A DNA stretch of 64,000 nucleotides, taken from positions 81,835-145,834 of the forward strand of contig DBPW01000018.1 of assembly GCA_002305015.1 (NCBI GenBank), in the 5' to 3' direction. A model generated the notes under the pieces. The model worked only from the letters and a program-made list of their open reading frames with translations. It did no database searches and was not told where the DNA came from. A program made the position numbers and the translations under genes. Positions 27,037 to 34,017 of this stretch are shown piece after piece. The number at the start of each line of letters is the position of its first letter. Within the stretch, counting starts at the first letter, position 1. Source of the DNA: Bacteroidales bacterium UBA1410. GTDB lineage: Bacteria > Bacteroidota > Bacteroidia > Bacteroidales > Dysgonomonadaceae.

Positions 27037-27764
27037 AGTTGCGAATTCCTACATATGGTCTGATTGCGTTGTTGCTACTGATTTCGTTTTCTCTTTCGGC
27101 ACAAAAAGAAGTACGTCAAAACGTGAGAAAAGGGAACAAAGCATATAGCGAACAAAAATATAGTGAAGCAGTCCGTTTTTATCAGCAAGCGATTAAAATA
27201 AATCCTCAGTCAAAGGAAGCTAATTTTAATCTTTCAAATGCATTTTACAGGCAAAATGAATGGGATAAATCGATTGAACAAATGAATCGTTATCTGATGA
27301 TTGAAAAGGAAGATCCCATTAAAATGGCGTCAGCATGGCATAATATAGGCAACGCTTTGCTGCATAAGAAAGAGGTAGAGAAAGCCATCGAAGCTTATAA
27401 AAATGCTTTACGGATAAATCCGGATGATGAGGAAACCCGATACAATCTTGCTGTTGCACAAAAAATGCTGAAAGATCAACAGGATAAGAGAGATAACCAA
27501 GATCAAAATAATCAACAACAGCAACAACAGCAACAACAACAGAATCAGGATCAACAGCAGCAACAGCAACCTCCTCAGGATAAGAAGGAGAAACGTCCTG
27601 AAGAACAGAATGCTCCGGAACAAATGTCTCGCGATAATGCTCGACAATTGCTTCAGGCCATAGAACAAGATGAAAAAGAAACACAGGAAAAAGTGCAGCA
27701 AATAAAAGCACAAGAGCGTGAGAAACAAGCACAGGAAAATAGAAGGCAAAATAAAGATTGGTAA
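27033..27764 (+). CDS. batC: BatC, TPR protein with glutamine-rich tail
   Basis: A 243-aa exported protein: signal peptide (LIALLLLISFSLSAQ), about three TPR repeats (residues 33-145; for example AYKNALRINPDDEETRYNLA), then a low-complexity Q/N-rich stretch (about 156-185) and a charged Lys/Glu/Arg-rich coiled tail. TPRs probably scaffold BatA/B. The Q-rich stretch is encoded by mixed CAA/CAG codons at about 27498-27570. Confidence 0.9.
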   Translation: MKLRIPTYGLIALLLLISFSLSAQKEVRQNVRKGNKAYSEQKYSEAVRFYQQAIKINPQSKEANFNLSNAFYRQNEWDKSIEQMNRYLMIEKEDPIKMASAWHNIGNALLHKKEVEKAIEAYKNALRINPDDEETRYNLAVAQKMLKDQQDKRDNQDQNNQQQQQQQQQQNQDQQQQQQPPQDKKEKRPEEQNAPEQMSRDNARQLLQAIEQDEKETQEKVQQIKAQEREKQAQENRRQNKDW

Positions 27765-27784
27765 CATACGAGGACAATATACAT

Positions 27785-29632
27785 ATGAAATACGTAAGAA
27801 TAAGGAAGATAATATATGTGTTCACGGCGTTGATTGTGACTATGGCGATGAGTGTAAATGCACAGGTAACTTTTCGCGCATCTGCTCCTGCCAACGTAGT
27901 AAAAGGTGAACAATTTCGACTTACCTACACGCTGAATAAGGAAGGAAAGGATCTGCGATTGCCTTCCGATATGGACGGATTTGAAATACTTTTCGGACCT
28001 TCTGTTTCTCAGAGTTACAGTCAGCGTACGGTGAATGGAAAAACAACTTCCGAAAGTTCGGTTTCGTATACTTATATTCTGGTTGCTCAAAAAGAAGGAA
28101 CATTTACTATTGGCCCTGCAACCATCAACGTTGACGGAAGTACGTATCGATCCAATGCCGTTCAAATAAAAGTAATTTCACCCGATCAGATCCCTAAGAG
28201 CCAGGCGCAGCAAGAAGCCGGTAAATCAGGTTCGTCGTCCCCAACCATAAAATCTACAGATGCTTTTATTCGGGCGATTGTTTCGAAGAACACGATGTAT
28301 GAACAAGAGGGTTTCACCGTTACTTTCCGACTCTACACTACACTTAATGTTGTGGATTTTGGTAAGATTGAATTTCCTGAATTTGAAGGATTTATGGTGG
28401 AAGAGATCGAACTTCCCATGAATCAGCAATTGAAAATCGAACAATATAACGGTAAAAGCTATTATACGGCCGATTTAAGAAAAACATTGCTCTTCCCCCA
28501 ACGGTCGGGGAAAATTACCATTCCTTCGGGACGCATAGAAATGGTCTTTTCGGTTCCTTCAGGAAAACGGATTTCTACTTTTTTTGGCTCTCAGGAAGTG
28601 GCTGTTGATGTGAAAAAAACATTGGTTACTAATCCGGTATCGGTCAATGTTACTCCGCTTCCTCCTGACAAACCCAAAAGCTTTACGGGAGCTGTCGGCT
28701 CTTTTACTTTTCGATCAAAAATCAGTTCGCAACAAGTAAAAGCCAACGAGCCTGTGACCCTTACTCTTGAAATATCAGGAACCGGTAATTTGAAACTTAT
28801 CCAAAATCCTCATGTTGAATTTCCTTCCAACTTTGAAGTTTATGATCCGACTGTTAAGAATGAACTGGAAATAACAACAAACGGATTGACCGGTACCCGA
28901 AAAATTGAATACCTTGCTATTCCTAGGTATGAAGGTAGTTATGTTATTCCGCAAGTAGAATTCTCTTATTTTGATCTTAAAAGCCGTTCTTATAAAACGC
29001 TTGAATCGCCCCCCTATACTATTCAGGTGGCAAAAGGCGATCCTGTTAGTGCGGCTTCGAACAGCTATGTTAATCAGCAGGAGGTAAAGGTTGAGGACGA
29101 TATTCGTTTTCTGAAAACGGAAAAACCTTCTTTCCATTCCAGGAGCGATTATTTTGTTGGATCGTTGGCCTACTGGTTATGGTATATTGTTCCTTTTGTG
29201 TTGTTTATTGCATTTTACGTAGTCAACCGTAAACAGGCAAAACAGAATGCAAATATTGCTTTTGTTCGTAACAAACGTGCCAATAAAACAGCCATCAAAC
29301 GATTAAAGATAGCTGAAAGTTATCTGAAACAACATAAACAAGAGGAATTTTACAGTGAAGTTTTACGTGCATTATGGGGCTATTTTAGCGATAAGTTGTC
29401 GATTCCTCTTGCTAACCTTTCGAAAGATAATATAGAAAAAGAATTGACGGATTACGACATCGATAAAAATTTGATCGATACTTTTATGAGGATACTCAAT
29501 ACCTGCGAATTTGCGCGTTATTCTCCTGTGAAATCGGATATGGCAATGGATAATTTATATAATGAAACTCTTGAAGTGATTGGTGAAATGGAAAATCAAC
29601 TGAAGTTGAAGAATAGTAAAAGACGCAAGTGA
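27785..29632 (+). CDS. batD: BatD, oxygen-tolerance family protein
   Basis: About 615 aa from ATG 27785 (MKYVRIRK, followed by a good signal peptide ending SVNAQ). An upstream in-frame ATG at 27758 overlaps the end of batC and would bury the signal peptide, so it is less likely. Large periplasmic beta-sandwich region, one TM near residues 470-490 (LWYIVPFVLFIAFYVV), then a cytoplasmic helical domain (EEFYSEVLRALWGYFSDKL). BatD-family members are linked to Bacteroides fragilis aerotolerance; the mechanism is not settled. Confidence 0.92.
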   Translation: MKYVRIRKIIYVFTALIVTMAMSVNAQVTFRASAPANVVKGEQFRLTYTLNKEGKDLRLPSDMDGFEILFGPSVSQSYSQRTVNGKTTSESSVSYTYILVAQKEGTFTIGPATINVDGSTYRSNAVQIKVISPDQIPKSQAQQEAGKSGSSSPTIKSTDAFIRAIVSKNTMYEQEGFTVTFRLYTTLNVVDFGKIEFPEFEGFMVEEIELPMNQQLKIEQYNGKSYYTADLRKTLLFPQRSGKITIPSGRIEMVFSVPSGKRISTFFGSQEVAVDVKKTLVTNPVSVNVTPLPPDKPKSFTGAVGSFTFRSKISSQQVKANEPVTLTLEISGTGNLKLIQNPHVEFPSNFEVYDPTVKNELEITTNGLTGTRKIEYLAIPRYEGSYVIPQVEFSYFDLKSRSYKTLESPPYTIQVAKGDPVSAASNSYVNQQEVKVEDDIRFLKTEKPSFHSRSDYFVGSLAYWLWYIVPFVLFIAFYVVNRKQAKQNANIAFVRNKRANKTAIKRLKIAESYLKQHKQEEFYSEVLRALWGYFSDKLSIPLANLSKDNIEKELTDYDIDKNLIDTFMRILNTCEFARYSPVKSDMAMDNLYNETLEVIGEMENQLKLKNSKRRK

Positions 29633-29633
29633 T

Positions 29634-30404
29634 ATGGTAAGGAATAAATTATTTTTATTACTGATAAGTGGTCTGATGGTTAGTCTGTTGGCCGTTGCTT
29701 CACCTGATATTATGGACGATGCTGCCGAAGCATATAGAAAAGGTGACTATAAAAAAAGTATCGAATTGTATGAAAAGGTAGTTGCCGAGCATCTTGCAAA
29801 AGGAGAGGAATCTCCCGAAATTTATTACAATCTGGGCAATGCTTATTTTAGAGATAATCAGATCGGGAAAGCTATTCTTAATTACAATAGAGCATTGCTT
29901 CTTTCACCGGGAGACAGTGATATTCGGCATAATTTGCGTTTTGCAAATACACGTATTGAAGATAAAATAGTTCCGTCAAACCGTTTTTTTCTTACCGATT
30001 GGTTTAATAGCATCCAAAATCTTTTTAATTCCAATACATGGGGTGTGATTGCTATTGTATTATTTTTTCTTTTTTTAGCGTGCATGGGTGTTTTTCTTTT
30101 TGTTCGTATTTTATGGATGCGGAAAACGGCTTTTTATTCGGGAATTGTTATTTTTGTGTTGGTAATTGCGGCCAATGTATTTGCTTTTAATCAGAAAAAT
30201 ATGAGGATTCACCGTAATAAAGGTGTTGTGATGATTCCTGCTGTTTCTGTTCGTACGTCTCCCGATGCAAATAGTAAGGAACTTTTTCAGTTGCATGAAG
30301 GCACAGTGGTTAAAGTCAGGAAAACTGATGGAAACTGGTATGAAATAGAGATTATCAATGGCAGCGTAGGATGGCTGCCGAAAGAAAACATCGAAATCAT
30401 ATGA
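29634..30404 (+). CDS. batE: BatE, TPR plus SH3-like protein
   Basis: A 256-aa protein: signal peptide (LLLISGLMVSLLAVASP), two to three TPRs (about 25-105; NLGNAYFRDNQIGKAILNYN), two TM segments (about 131-155, 160-180), and a C-terminal bacterial SH3 domain (VMIPAVSVRTSPDANSKELF). It follows batD with 1 bp between, and its stop codon overlaps the PAP2 start by ATGA. Confidence 0.91.
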   Translation: MVRNKLFLLLISGLMVSLLAVASPDIMDDAAEAYRKGDYKKSIELYEKVVAEHLAKGEESPEIYYNLGNAYFRDNQIGKAILNYNRALLLSPGDSDIRHNLRFANTRIEDKIVPSNRFFLTDWFNSIQNLFNSNTWGVIAIVLFFLFLACMGVFLFVRILWMRKTAFYSGIVIFVLVIAANVFAFNQKNMRIHRNKGVVMIPAVSVRTSPDANSKELFQLHEGTVVKVRKTDGNWYEIEIINGSVGWLPKENIEII

Positions 30405-31102
30405 ATGGAGTATTGGAAAACCTGCTTGGCGTAGAACGCAGTTTATTTTTTGCATTAAACGGCAGTAATTCCCTTTTTTTGGATAATCTCATGTGGACAT
30501 ATAGCACCATTCTTGTATGGATTCCTTTGTATGTATTCCTTTTTTTTGTATTTTTTTATAAAGTGCCTAAGGTTGAAGCAATTTTGCTTGTTGTTTTCAT
30601 CGTACTGTTGCTAGTAGCCTGTGATCAAATCTCTGCTTCCGTTTTCAAACCTTTATTTCATCGATTCAGACCTACCCACCATCCTGATTTTGAAAATACG
30701 GTCGATATGGTAAGAGGGTATAGAGGAGGAAGGTTTGGTTTTATTTCGAGTCATGCTACCAACAGTTTTGGATTGGCTACTTTCCTTTCGTTCGTATTTC
30801 ATAAGCGGTGGGTAACTTTATCTACCCTGTTATGGGCTCTTATTATTAGCTATTCGCGTATTTATTTGGGTGTTCATTTCATATCTGATGTTGTAGCAGG
30901 GGCAATAGTTGGAGGAGTGATCGCTTTTCTTCTTTACCAACTTTATACCTTCTGTCGACGTAAATTTTATCATGTAACCAACCATGAAACGCCAATGATC
31001 GTATACTCATCAAAGCATTGTAAAATAATGGCTTTCAGTATTATTGTATATATTTTTCTCATTTCGGCTCTATCTCCTTTTATTTCATCCTTGCCTTTAT
31101 AA
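30401..31102 (+). CDS. PAP2-family membrane phosphatase
   Basis: About 233 aa with multiple TM segments. The three catalytic motifs are present: KPLFHRFRP, SSHATNSFG, and SRIYLGVHFISD. The family dephosphorylates lipid or undecaprenyl pyrophosphate substrates. ATG 30401 makes a 4-bp ATGA overlap with the batE stop, which fixes the start better than an earlier in-frame ATG at 30371. It is coupled to the Bat operon, so envelope lipid turnover may be linked to Bat function (inference). Confidence 0.92.
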   Translation: MNGVLENLLGVERSLFFALNGSNSLFLDNLMWTYSTILVWIPLYVFLFFVFFYKVPKVEAILLVVFIVLLLVACDQISASVFKPLFHRFRPTHHPDFENTVDMVRGYRGGRFGFISSHATNSFGLATFLSFVFHKRWVTLSTLLWALIISYSRIYLGVHFISDVVAGAIVGGVIAFLLYQLYTFCRRKFYHVTNHETPMIVYSSKHCKIMAFSIIVYIFLISALSPFISSLPL

Positions 31103-31228
31103 TCGATCTCGGTTGTTATAAAGGAATTTTTTTTTATAAAATCATTGGTAATATGTAATTTTTTTCGTAAGTTTAAAGCGTAAATATTAACGTCAATTGA
31201 TTCATTAATCATAAAAAAATTAAAAGCC

Positions 31229-31522
31229 ATGGCAAGAACGATTACATTCAACGAATTAAGAGCATTTAAAGACAAACTTCCTAATGGGAGTATCCACAAA
31301 ATAGCACAGGATTTGGGGCTTGAAATCGAAACTGTACGAAACTATTTTGGTGGATATAATTACAAAGAAGGAAAGAGTATAGGGATTCATATGGAACCGG
31401 GACCGGATGGAGGAATTGTGGTGTTGGATGATACTACAATATTTGATAAGGCATTGGAGATTTTAGGATTAACAGATTATCCGGAGCACGTAGAAGAGGC
31501 GGAAAATGATACTGTTCAGTAA
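31229..31522 (+). CDS. Small conserved DNA-binding-like protein
   Basis: A 97-aa protein. Residues about 10-40 (LRAFKDKLPNGSIHKIAQDLGLEIETVRNYFGG) read as a helix-turn-helix: HKIAQDLGLEIETVRNYF fits a recognition-helix pattern. The C-terminal half is acidic. It resembles a widespread small Bacteroidales protein annotated only as DNA-binding. No catalytic residues. Its own leader (31103-31228) separates it from the PAP2 gene. Confidence 0.75.
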   Translation: MARTITFNELRAFKDKLPNGSIHKIAQDLGLEIETVRNYFGGYNYKEGKSIGIHMEPGPDGGIVVLDDTTIFDKALEILGLTDYPEHVEEAENDTVQ

Positions 31523-31582
31523 ATAGTTGAAAGCGATCGGATTTTATTTTTTAAAAAAAGAGAGCGAATTTTTTTGTCAAAA

Positions 31583-32749
31583 ATGAATAAGATGAAAAAC
31601 AAAGAAAAAGAACTAAATCAGAGCGATGAATTGGTTACAGTGGCCATTCATACCTATGAGAAAGCACAGATTCTCAAAACTATTCTCGAAGCCAACGATA
31701 TTCCTGCCATAATTAATAGTGTAGACCTCATTCAGCCTAATCCTGAAGGGACTTTTCGTGTGCGAATCAGGAAAAGTGATCTCCAAGAGGCTTTGTCTAT
31801 TATTGAAAATATAGATCTTTCTTATGATGAAAAAACGGATGAAGAAAAAATTGCAGATAAGGGTAAAGAGATTAGAAACGAAATTCTTGTTCCGGTAGAT
31901 TTTTCAAATTCATCGATGAAAGCAAGTGAATTTGCTTTTCGTTTAGCGAAAGATCTTAATTGTGATATTAAACTGATGCATGTTTTTTTCTCCCCCTATT
32001 ATCCTATATCTATGCCTTTTGGTGAATCATATGCCGTACAGCCCCCGGATGAAGAGCTTTATCGCGATATCAGAGGAAGGATGGAAAAGGAGATGGATAA
32101 GTGGATTGATAAGTTGAACGAGAAAATTGCCGCCGGAGAGCTTCCTGAAATTTCCTTCTCCCCTATTTTGCTTGAGGGGTTGCCGGAGGAAGAAATTATT
32201 ATTTATTCAAAAAAAATGCGTCCCATGGCTATTGTTATGGGGACCAGAGGGGCTAGCCAAAAAGATATCGATCTTATTGGAAGTGTAACGGCAGAAGTAA
32301 TAGAAGGGTGTAAAACACCTGTTTTTGCTATTCCTGATCAAGCTCCTCCAAAATATCTGAGCGAAATGAAGAATTTGGGCTTTTTGACCAATTTCAGAGA
32401 AAGAGAGTTAGTTGCATTCGATCGTATGATGAAGTTTATAGGCAAATATCCCATAAAAGTTTATCTCGTGCATGTAAACAAAAAAGAAGATATGTGGAAC
32501 GAAATCAAATTATCGGGAATTCGCAATTTTTTGGAGAAAAGATACCCTTCACTTGAAATGGATTATGAATTGATAGACAAAGCAGATGAATCGCTTGAAG
32601 AAGTTATTGATAAATTTGTGAGAGAAAAGAATATCGACATTCTTGCCATGTCGAGTTCCAGGCGTAACATTTTTGCCCGCATGTTTAATCCCGGTTTGGC
32701 TCGGCGCATGCTTTTCCATTCACAGACCCCATTGCTGGTATTAAAATAA
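31583..32749 (+). CDS. DUF2007-like plus tandem universal stress protein
   Basis: About 388 aa. Residues about 12-75 form a DUF2007-like signal-transducing domain (LVTVAIHTYEKAQILKTILE). It is fused to two UspA domains. The first (about 100-250) ends with the ATP-binding pattern G-2X-G-9X-G-S in MGTRGASQKDIDLIGS. The second (about 265-388) lacks it, ending MLFHSQTPLLVLK. A TTG at 31574 could also start; ATG 31583 or 31592 is more likely. Single gene with a strong terminator after it. Confidence 0.85.
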   Translation: MNKMKNKEKELNQSDELVTVAIHTYEKAQILKTILEANDIPAIINSVDLIQPNPEGTFRVRIRKSDLQEALSIIENIDLSYDEKTDEEKIADKGKEIRNEILVPVDFSNSSMKASEFAFRLAKDLNCDIKLMHVFFSPYYPISMPFGESYAVQPPDEELYRDIRGRMEKEMDKWIDKLNEKIAAGELPEISFSPILLEGLPEEEIIIYSKKMRPMAIVMGTRGASQKDIDLIGSVTAEVIEGCKTPVFAIPDQAPPKYLSEMKNLGFLTNFRERELVAFDRMMKFIGKYPIKVYLVHVNKKEDMWNEIKLSGIRNFLEKRYPSLEMDYELIDKADESLEEVIDKFVREKNIDILAMSSSRRNIFARMFNPGLARRMLFHSQTPLLVLK

Positions 32750-32771
32750 GCTTAAACAAGATATGAGTTAT

Positions 32772-32812
32772 AAAAAATTAAAGAGGGTAAAAACAACCCT
32801 CTTTAATTTTTT
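32772..32812. terminator. Bidirectional terminator
   Basis: A 17-bp perfect stem (32772-32788 with 32796-32812), loop AAAAACA, A-run on the left and T-run on the right. It separates the USP gene from the convergent ompH gene and should act in both directions. Confidence 0.9.
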
Positions 32813-32832
32813 TGTCCCTATGAGATAGAACC

Positions 32833-33354
32833 TTATTTGATTCCTAATTTTGTTTTGACCATTTGTGTTGCATTGATCGCAGAATCACTTACGTAAACGA
32901 TGGGAGAGGAAGGGGTAGCTACGTCGAAAATATAGGTAAATTTATTTTCATCACCTATTGCTTTGATTGCATTTTGAATTTTCTGATTAACCGGTGTGAT
33001 CAGCTTTTGGTACAAATCCTGAGCTTCTTTCTGACTATTTTGGATATAGAGCTGATACCTTTCGTTGATCTGTTGCAACTGTCTTTGTTGGTCTTGTTTT
33101 ACCGCATCACTTAAGTTTGAGCCCGCTTTTGTGAATTCTTCCAGCTTTGAGTTATATTCTGTTTCTAATGCGGAAGCATTCTTTTTTATTTCTTCCTGCT
33201 TTTCGTTTAATTGTTTTTCGATAGTTGGAATTTCCGGCATAGCGTTAAAAATTTCTTGCGAATTGATATACGCTATTTTTATTTCCTGTGCTGCAATGCC
33301 CATGCTTAGAGGGGCTATAGCAAAAAGTAAGATGAGTAATTTTTTGGGTATCAT
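32833..33354 (-). CDS. OmpH/Skp-family periplasmic chaperone (copy 1)
   Basis: A 173-aa protein with signal peptide (ILLFAIAPLSMGIAAQ) and a long central coiled coil (about 45-130; EKQLNEKQEEIKKNASALE). Skp-like chaperones hold unfolded outer membrane proteins before BamA inserts them. It is the second of two ompH genes downstream of bamA, with its own TATCTTTG -7 box at 33402-33409. Confidence 0.92.
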   Translation of the reverse strand: MIPKKLLILLFAIAPLSMGIAAQEIKIAYINSQEIFNAMPEIPTIEKQLNEKQEEIKKNASALETEYNSKLEEFTKAGSNLSDAVKQDQQRQLQQINERYQLYIQNSQKEAQDLYQKLITPVNQKIQNAIKAIGDENKFTYIFDVATPSSPIVYVSDSAINATQMVKTKLGIK

Positions 33355-33401
33355 AAATTCTTTAATTATTTATATGTTTTCGATTTTAAAAAAAGAACAA
33401 G

Positions 33402-33409
33402 CAAAGATA
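33402..33409 (-). promoter_or_regulatory. Candidate -7 box upstream of ompH copy 1
   Basis: TATCTTTG on the minus strand matches TAnnTTTG about 48 bp upstream of the ATG at 33354. It could let this copy be expressed independently of the bamA transcript. Confidence 0.4.
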
Positions 33410-33421
33410 ATTTATTTATTA

Positions 33422-33931
33422 TTAATATCCTAATCTTGCCAAGATTTGATCGCTAATATCGATATCGGGGGATGCGAAAATTATAGATGTTGCGGAAGCC
33501 CTATCGACAACAGCTTTGTAGCCTGCGGATGCGGAAATTTCTTTTATTGCATTATAAATATCATCTTGAATGGGTTTCATATATGCTTCCCTCCGTTTGA
33601 ATAATTCTCCTTGGGGACCGAAATATTTATCGCGGAGCTTTTGAATTTCGTTTTCTTTAGCCACAATTTCGTTTTCACGTTTTGTCTTTTCGCTGCCTTT
33701 TAGTGTTTCCATATCGGCCTGATATTTTTTATACATTTCGTCTGCTTCTTTCACCAGACTGTCGATCTCGGTTTGCCATTGTTGAGAGATGATTTCCAAT
33801 TCTTTATTCGCATTTTCATAAGCCGGAATTTTTTTTAGGATATATTCCATGTCTATTAAGGCATATTTTTGTGCATAACCGGACATATTCAATGCAAGAA
33901 ATAGTCCAAATAAAAATAAAGTTTTTTTCAT
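33422..33931 (-). CDS. OmpH/Skp-family periplasmic chaperone (copy 2)
   Basis: A 169-aa protein with signal peptide (TLFLFGLFLALNMSGYAQ) and charged coiled coil (about 40-120; YENANKELEIISQQW). Paralogous to the neighbour with clearly different sequence. It sits directly after bamA, as in other Bacteroidales, suggesting joint outer-membrane biogenesis. A tandem 20-bp repeat lies in the gap to bamA. Confidence 0.92.
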   Translation of the reverse strand: MKKTLFLFGLFLALNMSGYAQKYALIDMEYILKKIPAYENANKELEIISQQWQTEIDSLVKEADEMYKKYQADMETLKGSEKTKRENEIVAKENEIQKLRDKYFGPQGELFKRREAYMKPIQDDIYNAIKEISASAGYKAVVDRASATSIIFASPDIDISDQILARLGY

Positions 33932-33950
33932 AGTTCGTTTAGCGTTTTGA

Positions 33951-33990
33951 TTATATAGTTCGTTATCGGATTATATAGTTCGTTAACGGA
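33951..33990. repeat. Tandem 20-bp duplication between bamA and ompH
   Basis: Two head-to-tail 20-bp copies (33951-33970 and 33971-33990) starting TTATATAGTTCGTTA, differing at one base. The unit lies in an 86-bp gap. It may be a replication-slippage duplication; the second copy contains the palindrome CGTTAACG. Confidence 0.8.
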
Positions 33991-34017
33991 TTGATAATTT
34001 TTTATTTAAAATGAATT

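Noticed and set aside
27319..27767. Leucine-rich open frames opposite batC
   Set aside because: They are the antisense reading of the CAA/CAG Q-tract, which gives artificial Leu runs.
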